Source: Euryarchaeota archaeon UBA136 (GTDB lineage Archaea; Thermoplasmatota; Poseidoniia; MGIII; CG-Epi1). From it: DNA of 31,335 bases. A model generated the notes under the pieces. The model did not search any database. It was not told the origin of the DNA and saw only the letters and a program-made list of their open reading frames with translations. This document shows positions 1 through 7,831 of this stretch, piece by piece. Each line of letters starts with the position of its first letter. Position 1 is the first letter of the stretch. Made by a program: the position numbers and the translations under genes. The DNA lies in the NCBI GenBank assembly GCA_002506485.1, contig DAXQ01000061.1:1-31335 (forward strand). The letters are read 5' to 3'.

Positions 1-15
1 CACCGGTGGCTCCAT
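1..15 (-). CDS. 5' end of an unidentified gene (partial)
   Basis: The flpA stop codon overlaps an ATG in the arrangement TAATG on the minus strand. Five open codons (Met-Glu-Pro-Pro-Val) follow before the window ends. The same TAATG coupling is used between purH and its downstream neighbour in this window, so a translationally coupled gene is plausible. Nothing can be said about the product. In many archaea fibrillarin is paired with nop5, but five residues cannot test that. Confidence 0.35.
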
Positions 16-599
16 TATTCTACATAGTAGGCCATATGCCCTTTAGCCCATTTTGTAATATCCACAGCATCCACTTTTTTGAATCTGGATTCCATTTTTC
101 TTTTAGAGTCTCGGAAGACTTCATTATCCTTTCCTGGTGAAGACCTAGATTTTAGCATAAGCAATCCACATTTCGGCCCAAAAAAATCATAGTTCCGGAT
201 GAATATTTCGACTTGGTCTCTTTGAGCAACGTCCTGATACAAGATATCAGGAATGCCGGTATGGGGGCTATATTTTTTTGGAATCTGGGCATCACCTAGG
301 AATGGAATTATGTTCCTTCTTTTCTCAGCAAGGACAAGTAGCTCAGCCATTGCTACTGATGAGATATCAACTCCGATTATTCGGCCCCCATGACAGATAT
401 GGCTCAAGAAACTAACAGTATTACCCTCCGCAGCCCCCAGATATAGAATATTGCTCTTTTCTTCAAAAGGCCATTCTGGTCCACCAGCTAGAACATATGC
501 CGAAAGTTTGGAGTGATAAGGATTCCAGCTAATCCATTTCTTGTTCTTTTTGAGTTCCAAAAAGCCTTTTTTTTTTCTTAAGTAATCAGGTAATGCCAT
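15..599 (-). CDS. flpA: Fibrillarin-like rRNA/tRNA 2'-O-methyltransferase
   Basis: This is the catalytic subunit of the archaeal box C/D ribonucleoprotein. It transfers methyl groups from S-adenosylmethionine to ribose 2'-hydroxyls of rRNA and tRNA, directed by guide RNAs and by partners Nop5 and L7Ae. Family hallmarks are visible: WNPYHSK at residues 25-31, the SAM-binding LYLGAAEG at 52-59, RRNIIPFLGDA at 94-104 and YQDVAQ at 121-126. K31, D103, D123 and K150 are candidates for the conserved lysine/aspartate catalytic set. At 194 residues it is shorter than the usual archaeal protein of about 225-230, with a reduced N-terminal domain. It starts 3 bases after the top6B stop codon and is probably cotranscribed with it. 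The usual partner nop5 is not upstream. Confidence 0.93.
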   Translation of the reverse strand: MALPDYLRKKKGFLELKKNKKWISWNPYHSKLSAYVLAGGPEWPFEEKSNILYLGAAEGNTVSFLSHICHGGRIIGVDISSVAMAELLVLAEKRRNIIPFLGDAQIPKKYSPHTGIPDILYQDVAQRDQVEIFIRNYDFFGPKCGLLMLKSRSSPGKDNEVFRDSKRKMESRFKKVDAVDITKWAKGHMAYYVE

Positions 600-602
600 G
601 AA

Positions 603-2669
603 TCAGGCAAGTCCCTGTTTTTCAGCTTCGATAGCATCTTTTATTCCAGGATCTACAATTCCGGTCCATGGTTCAGCTCCTATTATATTTGAGGAATCCA
701 TTCCTTCTACCCAGAGTTCAATACCCTCAAAGCTGCTTCGTGTACCTTCAGGAACTATGAATTTGTATTTGGTCGATTCGGTGGTTGGAAGCCCGATGGA
801 CCAGACAACCTGATTTCCTTCTCTCTTACCAGGCCTGGGTTCAGCATCCTTAATCTCATGTCCTGGAACTTCAGCCCTGAGCTTGAAATTAGCCGATCTC
901 AAGCGATAATTTATTATCTTTATTTCAACCTCGATCTGGCCATTGTTGAATTCAATTTCCTCCTCGATCCAGACCACGTCCATGATAGCTGCAACAACCT
1001 TGTCCAGATTTGGAACAGGCTGCCCAACGACACTTGATGCCTTTTCCGCGATTGCCGGCAATATTTTTTGTACCAAGTCAAATTTTTCAGTTACCTTTTC
1101 CCTTTTTTTCTGTTTTTTCAGGTGTCTTGACAGTGTCTTTGCATTGTTACGTAGAGCTAACTTAATTTCTTTTTTGATTTCACTTATATCTGCAACGGCC
1201 TCTTTGGCCTCGGAAGTGAATGGGATGTTCGTTGATGCTACGTGTACCAGGATTATGGCAGGTCCATTCGGAGTGCCTTTGCCACCTCTTTGTTCCAAAC
1301 CATACTGTCTCCAATTTATGCCCTGTATAGCCTTGGTGATGGCGCAACCACCGGCCTGATAAAGCAATGGAACGCGGTTAGCAAATCTGAGAATCTGAAC
1401 TGGTTGATCCTTAGGAAGATTACCTCCGTAAACCATCCCAACCTCCACTAGGAAGGGAGTTCCCGAGAATACGGATGGAGTGCGGCTGATTGGTAGCGTG
1501 TAAAAATCAGGTCGATATTCATCTAGTACCTGTTTCAGTCCTAGTTTGATCAGTTTCGGTCCAATTGGGACTAGAACTCCACTCGTCGGAGTCCGGATCG
1601 AGGTTGTTTTGAAAGCCTCTATCATTCCCTTCGCCTCAATTCTAGTGATATCTTGTGGCCTAACAATAGAGGATAGTCTCGCCTTTTTCAGTACGCCACT
1701 AATGCTCTTTGAACCCATGGATGACAAATCATTGCGCAGAAATCGAGCCATCTGGTGTTCTGAACTGTGATGAGCCATACGTATCAGCTGGCCCAACTCT
1801 ACACCATGTGGATGCGGCTTTACACCTTCACTGGGTAGTTTTGGATTTTCCTGACTAACCCTCTCAAAAACGGTTGTATTTTTTTCCGGATTAGTGAAAA
1901 TTATCTTGGCATGAGGATTGACAATAGCGGTTGATTTTAGGTATTCCAAGACGGAAGGCCTTGCTTCCCGATATCTTCCCTTGATTGCGAATTCAACTCT
2001 TGTACCATGATATTTCTCAGGATAAATTCCATCCTCATCAGGTTCAGCACCCTCATCTTTCCATACAAAGTCCTCGGTTCTCTCAATATTACCCCGGTTA
2101 TTCCGAGTGTCCAGTTTCATAGTTATGCGCATAGCTAGATGCTCCTCTGATATTCGGGTACTGATAGTAGCAGACCTCCCAGTCGTCAGTTGGCCGTACA
2201 TTATCGCAGCCGAGATTCCAATGCCTTGCTGCCCTCTGGATTGCTTGCCACTTCCAAAGCGTGAACCATACAACAATCTTCCAAAAACATTTGGGACGTT
2301 CTGCTCTATGATACCAGGGCCATTATCCTCTATTGCAATGCTTAACTCATCCTTTGCCAGACTTTCAAGTTCAATTTTCAGTTCGGGAAGAATGCCAGCC
2401 TGTTCACAAGCATCCAGGCTATTGTCGACCCCTTCCTTGACTGCTGTTATCAGAGAATGAGTAGGATTATCAAAACCCAATATGTGGCGATTCTGTTCAA
2501 AGAATTCAGAGACTGGAATATCACGCTGTTCTTTGGCCAACTGGTGAGCTTTCGTTTTCTTGTTGGTTACCTTCTTCTTGGCTTCTTTCTTTTCCGATTT
2601 GGGGTGCTCTACCTGAGGCTCTTCAGGTTCAACTGTTTCAGTTCCAAATTCAAAGATTGTTTGCCCCAT
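603..2669 (-). CDS. top6B: Type II DNA topoisomerase VI subunit B
   Basis: This is the ATP-binding subunit of topoisomerase VI, which relaxes and decatenates DNA as an A2B2 complex. The GHKL ATPase signature is clear: the N box E79-G-V-D-N83 to D86-A87, the ATP-lid aspartate in EDNGPGI at 114-120, and a glycine-rich SRGQQGIGISAA near 144-155. A transducer-like region follows. The last 120 residues or so are rich in beta strand and match the immunoglobulin-like C-terminal domain found in some euryarchaeal subunits. The 688-residue length includes a charged Lys/Glu-rich N-terminal extension (about residues 11-45) absent from the minimal enzyme. Subunit A, often adjacent, is not in the window. 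A TATA-like box sits about 24 bases before the ATG, suggesting a leaderless message that continues into flpA. Confidence 0.95.
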   Translation of the reverse strand: MGQTIFEFGTETVEPEEPQVEHPKSEKKEAKKKVTNKKTKAHQLAKEQRDIPVSEFFEQNRHILGFDNPTHSLITAVKEGVDNSLDACEQAGILPELKIELESLAKDELSIAIEDNGPGIIEQNVPNVFGRLLYGSRFGSGKQSRGQQGIGISAAIMYGQLTTGRSATISTRISEEHLAMRITMKLDTRNNRGNIERTEDFVWKDEGAEPDEDGIYPEKYHGTRVEFAIKGRYREARPSVLEYLKSTAIVNPHAKIIFTNPEKNTTVFERVSQENPKLPSEGVKPHPHGVELGQLIRMAHHSSEHQMARFLRNDLSSMGSKSISGVLKKARLSSIVRPQDITRIEAKGMIEAFKTTSIRTPTSGVLVPIGPKLIKLGLKQVLDEYRPDFYTLPISRTPSVFSGTPFLVEVGMVYGGNLPKDQPVQILRFANRVPLLYQAGGCAITKAIQGINWRQYGLEQRGGKGTPNGPAIILVHVASTNIPFTSEAKEAVADISEIKKEIKLALRNNAKTLSRHLKKQKKREKVTEKFDLVQKILPAIAEKASSVVGQPVPNLDKVVAAIMDVVWIEEEIEFNNGQIEVEIKIINYRLRSANFKLRAEVPGHEIKDAEPRPGKREGNQVVWSIGLPTTESTKYKFIVPEGTRSSFEGIELWVEGMDSSNIIGAEPWTGIVDPGIKDAIEAEKQGLA

Positions 2670-2687
2670 TCAATGGCTATAAGTGCC

Positions 2688-2697
2688 AATAATTAAG
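2688..2697 (-). promoter_or_regulatory. TATA-like element for top6B
   Basis: On the minus strand this reads CTTAATTATT and is centred about 24 bases upstream of the top6B ATG. That is near the usual archaeal TATA-to-start distance, so transcription would begin at or next to the start codon. It lies in the 42-base gap after the preceding gene. The call rests on spacing and composition only. Confidence 0.5.
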
Positions 2698-2711
2698 CAG
2701 TACTCCCCAAT

Positions 2712-3161
2712 TTAGAGAAAGTTAATCTTGCAGAATCTCGATTTTGGAATCTGGTTCTTGAGCAGACTTCCATTCCAGTGACCACATCCTAGAAATTTGT
2801 CTTTGTGCCTCACCATTATGAAACCCGGGACCACGTCTAATTCACGTTCAGGGTTCAGGTCTTTCCCACTGCAATAGTTGATGGTCTCATTATCATCTAG
2901 CACGATAATGTTTTTTGTAACGTACCTTCCAAATAGTTGTAGAAAGTTGGTTGTCGGCTTTGGCGTTTTGTCCAGACGGAAAACGCATAGTCCAATGCTT
3001 TCGGGTTTAATTCTTTTTAATTCTTCAGGTCCAATGTAGATTCTATTCTTTGAGCCTATGTACCATCGGTAGTTTTCTAATTTCTCATGATTGATTCCAA
3101 AACGTTCCAGACAATATTCTTGAATTAAACGGATTCGCTCAGAATCAAGTATTCTCAACAT
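2712..3161 (-). CDS. PUA-like RNA-binding protein next to NSUN methyltransferase
   Basis: This 149-residue protein resembles the COG3270 family (NOL1/NOP2/fmu-associated ribosome biogenesis proteins), which supplies a PUA-like RNA-binding module to m5C methyltransferases. The support is general resemblance: a compact basic alpha/beta protein with the C-terminal pattern FLGCGHWNGSLL followed by IPKSR, typical of PUA-type ends. Context is strong, because it overlaps the 3' end of the methyltransferase gene by 7 bases and so is translated in step with it. In some archaea and bacteria these two parts form one polypeptide. I infer that it helps the methyltransferase bind RNA. The exact substrate is unknown. 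Three Cys residues (C55, C91, C125 approximately) do not form an obvious zinc site. Confidence 0.6.
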   Translation of the reverse strand: MLRILDSERIRLIQEYCLERFGINHEKLENYRWYIGSKNRIYIGPEELKRIKPESIGLCVFRLDKTPKPTTNFLQLFGRYVTKNIIVLDDNETINYCSGKDLNPERELDVVPGFIMVRHKDKFLGCGHWNGSLLKNQIPKSRFCKINFL

Positions 3162-4075
3162 TTTTCCAACCTTGCTATGAAGAAAGCATCAGTGTCATTA
3201 TGATGCGGCCATATTCTCATACAATTTTCTACTTCTTTGTCGTATGTTTCACCATTCCATTCAGTTATTCCGGGACTAGTTTTTAGACCGTTTATCCCAA
3301 TATTTTCTACTTTGACTGACTGATTATCAATAATCTCACTGATTACCTTCTCGTTTTCTTCAGGAGAAAAGGTGCAGGTTGAATAGACAATCGTACTCCC
3401 TGAAGGTGCCATTTCGCAGGCCTTGTTCAATAGGCCTTTCTGAAGCTTAGTAAAACGCTTATAATCTTTTTCTTTCCACATTCTGGCAACAGCATTCTTC
3501 TTGCGTATCGTACCTTCTGAGCTACACGGCGCATCGACTAGGTACAGGTCGGCTTCCGTATTTGGGAAGGATTTGAAATCTCTAAGTGTAACGGTAGCGT
3601 TTGTCACTCCCAGTCTATCCAGGTTTCCTCTCAATGATTTCAATCGAGCATGTCTTGAATCATTTGCTATTATGTGACCCCGATTCTGCATCATACCAGC
3701 TATCTGGGTTGTCTTTGAGCCAGGGGCAGCACAACAGTCCAGAATTGCATTGTTGTCAATCACATCCTTTACAACCACGGGAGGAATCATAGAGGTCAAT
3801 TCCTGAATATAGATTTGGCCGACAAAGTGTTCTAGACTGCTACCCAGATTATTCAGTTGGGATACATACGCGTTATTATTCCATGGAACTTCGGTTATTT
3901 CAGGATCATAATTCCTGAGTTGTTCCAGTATATTCTCTTTATCACCCTTAAGAGTATTAATTCTGAATGATTGTTTGAGTGGTTTGTGGATAGCTTCTGC
4001 GAATTCCGTTGGATTATCTACTAAAACACTGTAGCGGTCAATGATTCCTTGACGTATCGTCTGAAATGGTTCCAT
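3155..4075 (-). CDS. NOL1/NOP2/Sun-family RNA m5C methyltransferase
   Basis: This SAM-dependent enzyme methylates carbon 5 of cytosine in tRNA or rRNA. The SAM-binding motif is DCCAAPGSKTTQ (residues 113-124). Motif IV is DAPCSSEG with C184, and motif VI is YSTCTFSPEENE with C234; these are the two conserved cysteines used for catalysis and product release. The N-terminal RNA-binding part includes the family's FRINTLK (37-43). At 306 residues it matches single-domain archaeal members that lack a fused PUA domain, which here is encoded by the overlapping downstream gene. It starts 2 bases after the UDP-sugar dehydrogenase stop, so it probably relies on that gene's promoter. Whether the target is tRNA or rRNA cannot be told from sequence. 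Confidence 0.9.
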   Translation of the reverse strand: MEPFQTIRQGIIDRYSVLVDNPTEFAEAIHKPLKQSFRINTLKGDKENILEQLRNYDPEITEVPWNNNAYVSQLNNLGSSLEHFVGQIYIQELTSMIPPVVVKDVIDNNAILDCCAAPGSKTTQIAGMMQNRGHIIANDSRHARLKSLRGNLDRLGVTNATVTLRDFKSFPNTEADLYLVDAPCSSEGTIRKKNAVARMWKEKDYKRFTKLQKGLLNKACEMAPSGSTIVYSTCTFSPEENEKVISEIIDNQSVKVENIGINGLKTSPGITEWNGETYDKEVENCMRIWPHHNDTDAFFIARLEKC

Positions 4076-4077
4076 AC

Positions 4078-5382
4078 CTAAGCCCTTATCACGCGGGCTT
4101 TTGGATTTTTCACGGTTGCCATTATGTTTCTGGTATCTACTATCAATTTGGCATATTTTCCCAGTGAGGTGTAGTCAATACTGGTGTGATCGGTGGTTAT
4201 TACAATCGCATCTTGTTCTTCTATGATATCTTTCGTTAAATCTAGACTCTTTAGTGAATCCATGCTTTCCACGTAAGGATCATGGTAGTTGATTTTACCT
4301 CCTTTATATTTAAGCAAATCCATTATTCTTAAAGCAGGCGATTCTCTAACATCATCGATGTCCTTTTTGTAGGCCACCCCTACGATTAGAATTTTACTAC
4401 CCCTAATGCTCTTCTTGTCATCGTTTAATGCCCTTCCAATACGGTGAGCTATATGTTCAGTCATTTTCTGATTAATCTCACCAGCTAATTCGATAAACTT
4501 TGCCTTAGTATCGTATTCTTTTGCCTTCCATGCAAGATAGAAAGGGTCAATAGGGATGCAATGCCCTCCCATTCCCGGTCCAGGATAAAATGCCATAAAG
4601 CCAAACGGTTTGGTCTTGGCAGCATCAATTACTTCCCAAATATTAACTCCCATTCGACTCAAGACCAGTTTCAACTCATTTACCATTGCTATATTTACAC
4701 CTCTGAAAATATTCTCCATCAATTTTGTTGCCTCAGCAGTTTCTAGTGAGCTAACTTCAACAGTTTCTGAGACAATGTTCTTGTACAAGTCGCTGGTTAA
4801 CTGGAGACAGTCATCAGTCAAACCTCCCATTACTTTTGGTATCGCCGAAACGGAAAATTCCTTGTTTCCAGGATCTTCCCTCTCTGGTGAGTAAGCTAGA
4901 AAGAAATCTTCTCCAGCCTTCAATTTGGATTTTTCTAGGATAGGTTTGACAATTTCCCTAGTAGTACCTGGATACGTGGTTGATTCAAGCACAATCAATT
5001 GTCCTTTCCTCAAGTTTTTACCAATTTCCTTGGATGCACTTTCGATATAGCTCATATCAGGTTGTTCATGCTTATCAAGAGGAGTAGGTACGCAAATTAT
5101 CAGGCAATCCATGTCCCCTATTTCTGAAAATTTATTTGTAGCAGATCCCTTATTTTTCTTCACAAATTCTTTCATTGATTTGGCAGGGATATGTTTCATC
5201 ACCTGTTTTCCAGAATTGATTTCTTTTACTCGATTTGAATCCTTATCGAAACCAGTTACAGAGAATCCAGTTCCAGCAAATTCTAGTCCTAGGGGGATTC
5301 CAACATAGCCCATCCCCATAATTCCAATCCTAGCTTTTTTGTCCTTGATTTTCTTCTCAAGTTTATCAGTCAGGCTACTCAT
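4078..5382 (-). CDS. UDP-N-acetylglucosamine/mannosamine-type 6-dehydrogenase
   Basis: This NAD-dependent enzyme oxidises the C6 hydroxyl of a UDP-sugar to a uronic acid for surface glycans or protein glycosylation. The Rossmann motif IGIMGMGYVGIPLG is near the N-terminus. The SPEREDPGN motif, a TKLMENIFRGVNIAMVNEL helix and GPGMGGHCIPIDP with catalytic Cys275 follow. The form of this last motif resembles WbpA/WecC-type enzymes more than UDP-glucose dehydrogenase. Substrate choice between UDP-GlcNAc and UDP-ManNAc is not resolvable here. I chose ATG 5382 (434 residues) over an in-frame TTG at 5391 because TTTATA at 5407-5412 lies about 27 bases before the ATG, as expected for a leaderless transcript. 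The following RNA methyltransferase gene begins 2 bases after the stop. Confidence 0.88.
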   Translation of the reverse strand: MSSLTDKLEKKIKDKKARIGIMGMGYVGIPLGLEFAGTGFSVTGFDKDSNRVKEINSGKQVMKHIPAKSMKEFVKKNKGSATNKFSEIGDMDCLIICVPTPLDKHEQPDMSYIESASKEIGKNLRKGQLIVLESTTYPGTTREIVKPILEKSKLKAGEDFFLAYSPEREDPGNKEFSVSAIPKVMGGLTDDCLQLTSDLYKNIVSETVEVSSLETAEATKLMENIFRGVNIAMVNELKLVLSRMGVNIWEVIDAAKTKPFGFMAFYPGPGMGGHCIPIDPFYLAWKAKEYDTKAKFIELAGEINQKMTEHIAHRIGRALNDDKKSIRGSKILIVGVAYKKDIDDVRESPALRIMDLLKYKGGKINYHDPYVESMDSLKSLDLTKDIIEEQDAIVITTDHTSIDYTSLGKYAKLIVDTRNIMATVKNPKARVIRA

Positions 5383-5404
5383 TATGGTCAATCTACAAGA
5401 CAGG

Positions 5405-5414
5405 GGTATAAATT
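5405..5414 (-). promoter_or_regulatory. TATA box for the UDP-sugar dehydrogenase operon
   Basis: On the minus strand the element reads AATTTATACC. It is centred about 27 bases before ATG 5382 and lies in the short gap after ilvE. It is one of the best TATA matches in the window. It argues that the dehydrogenase, methyltransferase and PUA-like genes form a separate transcription unit from the aminotransferases. Confidence 0.62.
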
Positions 5415-5417
5415 ACG

Positions 5418-6437
5418 TTATATTTCCGTCATCCATCCGAATTCGTCTTTTCCAGTTCCAAACTGAATGGCTGTTAGTTCGTCATAAAGTTTTTTGGTCA
5501 TCTTGCCCACCATGCCCCCAGAAAAGATGTGTTCTTTACCTTGATAGTTTATGGAGCCTATCGGTGCAATAATCGCTGCAGTACCTGCACAGAAGACCTC
5601 ATCTGCCGTCAAGGCCTCATCGACGCTGATTTGCCTTTCTTCGATCTCCATACCCATTTTCTCATGTGCCAGATACAACACCGATTCCCTAGTCACTCCT
5701 GGGAGTATGGAACCAGTCAGTTCTGGAGTAATTATCTTGCCGTCAATTATCGCAAAGAAGTTGGCCGCACCGACTTCCTCAATGTATTTTTCCTCGGCAG
5801 CGTCAAGATAAATCACCTCAGCATATCCCTGTTTCTTTGCCAATCCACTGGGAAGCATTCCAGGTACGTAATTTCCTATTGCTTTTACACCTCCAGTCCC
5901 TTTCAGTGGCGCCCTGTGATAGTCATTGGTAACTATGAGCCTTATTGGCGACAGTCCCCCCTTGAAGTAGGGGCCTACTGGGCTGACATACACTACAAAG
6001 GTATATTCCATCGACGGCGCGACACCTAATCCAGCCCCAGATCCAAAGATTATTGGCCTGACATATAATGCACCCTGTTCGGTATTGGGGATGTAGTCTG
6101 CGTTGTCACGGATTACCTTTTTAGCCGCGTCCAGAAACAGATTCTTGGGTATTTCAGGCATAGAAAGTCTGGAACAGCCTCTAGCTGCTCTCTCAGCATT
6201 CTTTTCCGGTCTGAAGATTACGGTCTTTCTATTATCCCATTTGTAGGCTTTCATCCCCTCGAATAGGCCTTGACCGTAGTTCAGTACTCCAGCTGCAGGC
6301 GATATCCGCAGATCATCAAAAGGAACTATACTTCCAGATTGCCATTCACCTCCCAATTCACATTTGGCCACGTACATCGATCTGGTTTTAGTGAAGCTGA
6401 AAGTCAGGTTATCAAGATCGATGTCGTTTGATTTCAA
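5418..6437 (-). CDS. ilvE: Branched-chain amino acid aminotransferase
   Basis: This fold-type IV PLP enzyme interconverts leucine, isoleucine and valine with their 2-oxo acids, using glutamate/2-oxoglutarate. The Schiff-base lysine is K185 in GGVKAIGNY. The family motif YIEEVGAANFFAI and the C-terminal FCAGTAAIIAPIGSI are both present. The 339-residue length and these motifs match the longer (type II, BCAT-like) form rather than the shorter E. coli type. The start is TTG at 6437, overlapping the upstream aminotransferase stop by 4 bases (TTGA), with a GGAG Shine-Dalgarno sequence 8 bases upstream. It is therefore translationally coupled to the gene before it. The linked pair suggests a shared role in amino acid synthesis or use. 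Confidence 0.92.
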   Translation of the reverse strand: MKSNDIDLDNLTFSFTKTRSMYVAKCELGGEWQSGSIVPFDDLRISPAAGVLNYGQGLFEGMKAYKWDNRKTVIFRPEKNAERAARGCSRLSMPEIPKNLFLDAAKKVIRDNADYIPNTEQGALYVRPIIFGSGAGLGVAPSMEYTFVVYVSPVGPYFKGGLSPIRLIVTNDYHRAPLKGTGGVKAIGNYVPGMLPSGLAKKQGYAEVIYLDAAEEKYIEEVGAANFFAIIDGKIITPELTGSILPGVTRESVLYLAHEKMGMEIEERQISVDEALTADEVFCAGTAAIIAPIGSINYQGKEHIFSGGMVGKMTKKLYDELTAIQFGTGKDEFGWMTEI

Positions 6438-7747
6438 TTGTTATTCTCCATGAATTTTTGCAATCTATCTTCTAAAATTGGGATGTCTTTCGAATCTACA
6501 AAGGATATGCAAACCCGCAACCCTTCATGCCTATTTGAGCCGGTCGATTTTAGAGTAATTGTTGAAATCCCATATTTCAACAATTCCAGCATCAGTTGGT
6601 CCCCGTCATAGTTCGGATAGGACATTGTAAGATAGAAACCATCGCCCACAGGCTCATCCATGTCCTTGTCATAAACTTGTTCAAAACCGTATTTCAGGAA
6701 TATTTTCCTGACATGGCTTGCCCTTTCCCCATAAATTCTGGTAGTATCTATAAAATTGAAATCACCCTTGGCCGCACTTTCAAGCATTTTTGATAAGGCA
6801 TACTGTGCAGTGTGACTGGCTCCTGAGGTCGTTACGTACAAGCCCCCGAGGGTAAATGCGTGCCCAAACCGGCTCCTCCCGCAAAACGTTTTCAAACCCT
6901 CGAATTCCTGTTCGTTGAGTTCAGGGGAGATGACCGCGATTGCACATCTTGGTCCAGGGAATGAGAAAGCCTTGGACGCTGAGATTAATGTAATCCAGTT
7001 GGTACCGAATTTGCCAATCGAAGGTATGTATGGTTCTGAGTATGGTACTGAATAATCTTTTCTGAAATCCATTCCCAAATACGCGAGGTCCTCAATCGCC
7101 AGTATTTGATTCTCGTCACATATTTTGGCTATTTCTTTCAATTCTTCTTTAGTTAAACAAGACCAGCTAGGATTGTTTGGTGATGACCATAGAATTCCCC
7201 CAATATCTCCCTTGGAAATTCGTTTTTCTATTGCCTCCACTAGTTTTGGTCCTCGATTATCATACAGTTCGATTCCATCACTTTCCAATCCGAGAAAACG
7301 GGCTTGATACCTGGTTACTGGGAAGGTCGGATCAAGATATAATATAGTCTTCTTTCCCGGATGCATATTTCCTGCCAGAGCTTGGGAGATGTATCCACCT
7401 TGTAATGATCCACATGTAGGTATTACATGTTCAGGTTTCACATCCAAATCCAGAAACGCCTTAACAAAATCACTTCCAGCTTTTTTCAATTGTGGGATTC
7501 CATCGAAGGGTGGATAAGTACCTTGTAAACCGTCATCGATAGCCTTTTTCTCAGCTTCCCTTGCGATATCAGGAGTAGGAATGTTAGGAATGCCCATCTC
7601 CATCCTTACAAATTCAATTCCACATTCTTTACTTATAAGAGATGCCAGACGATTTGTCTCCCGTATTGATAAATTGTTAGAGTCATACCCGGTTTCATCG
7701 AAAATCTTGGACAGCGTTTCTTTGGGTATCGGTACCGATTTTGTCAA
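6434..7747 (-). CDS. Class I/II PLP-dependent aminotransferase
   Basis: This fold-type I aminotransferase has its PLP lysine at K259 in SASKAFSFPGPR, with the phosphate-contacting R266 following. Other marks are SSPNNPSW (188-195, PLP ring and carboxylate binding) and AIEDLAYLG (218-226). At 437 residues it is somewhat longer than typical aspartate aminotransferases (about 390-400). The substrate is not identifiable from sequence; it is tightly coupled to ilvE, so branched-chain, alanine or aromatic amino acids are candidates. The TTG start at 7747 is supported by a GAGGT Shine-Dalgarno sequence 7 bases upstream. That implies a transcript with a leader, unlike most genes here. Confidence 0.8.
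   Translation of the reverse strand: MTKSVPIPKETLSKIFDETGYDSNNLSIRETNRLASLISKECGIEFVRMEMGIPNIPTPDIAREAEKKAIDDGLQGTYPPFDGIPQLKKAGSDFVKAFLDLDVKPEHVIPTCGSLQGGYISQALAGNMHPGKKTILYLDPTFPVTRYQARFLGLESDGIELYDNRGPKLVEAIEKRISKGDIGGILWSSPNNPSWSCLTKEELKEIAKICDENQILAIEDLAYLGMDFRKDYSVPYSEPYIPSIGKFGTNWITLISASKAFSFPGPRCAIAVISPELNEQEFEGLKTFCGRSRFGHAFTLGGLYVTTSGASHTAQYALSKMLESAAKGDFNFIDTTRIYGERASHVRKIFLKYGFEQVYDKDMDEPVGDGFYLTMSYPNYDGDQLMLELLKYGISTITLKSTGSNRHEGLRVCISFVDSKDIPILEDRLQKFMENNN
6446..6449 (-). promoter_or_regulatory. Shine-Dalgarno GGAG before ilvE (TTG start)
   Basis: GGAG on the minus strand lies 8 bases before the TTG start of ilvE, inside the end of the upstream aminotransferase gene. It supports the unusual start codon and translation from within an operon message. 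Confidence 0.5.
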
Positions 7748-7754
7748 ATGTTAT

Positions 7755-7760
7755 ACCTCT
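7755..7760 (-). promoter_or_regulatory. Shine-Dalgarno AGAGGT before the aminotransferase (TTG start)
   Basis: On the minus strand AGAGGT ends 7 bases before TTG 7747. It decides the start of the aminotransferase gene, which has no in-frame ATG close by, and shows that its mRNA has a leader. Confidence 0.55.
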
Positions 7761-7803
7761 AAACAAAGTTCAGGAGAGCCCCTGCTAAAAGGTTTGCATA
7801 ATC

Positions 7804-7821
7804 TTTATAATGTATTTATTA
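7804..7821. promoter_or_regulatory. Divergent AT-rich promoter between aminotransferase and thiR
   Basis: The plus strand reads TTTATAATGTATTTATTA and contains two overlapping TATA-like boxes. For thiR the boxes are centred about 24-28 bases before GTG 7832 or ATG 7841/7844, giving a leaderless or near-leaderless message. Read on the minus strand, the same element would start transcription roughly 30 bases before TTG 7747, leaving room for the leader and its Shine-Dalgarno sequence. Shared use is inferred from spacing. Confidence 0.5.
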
Positions 7822-7831
7822 CTTTTGATAA

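Noticed and set aside
5529..6029. A 166-codon open frame antisense to ilvE
   Set aside because: It overlaps the active-site region of ilvE entirely and shows no recognisable protein features.
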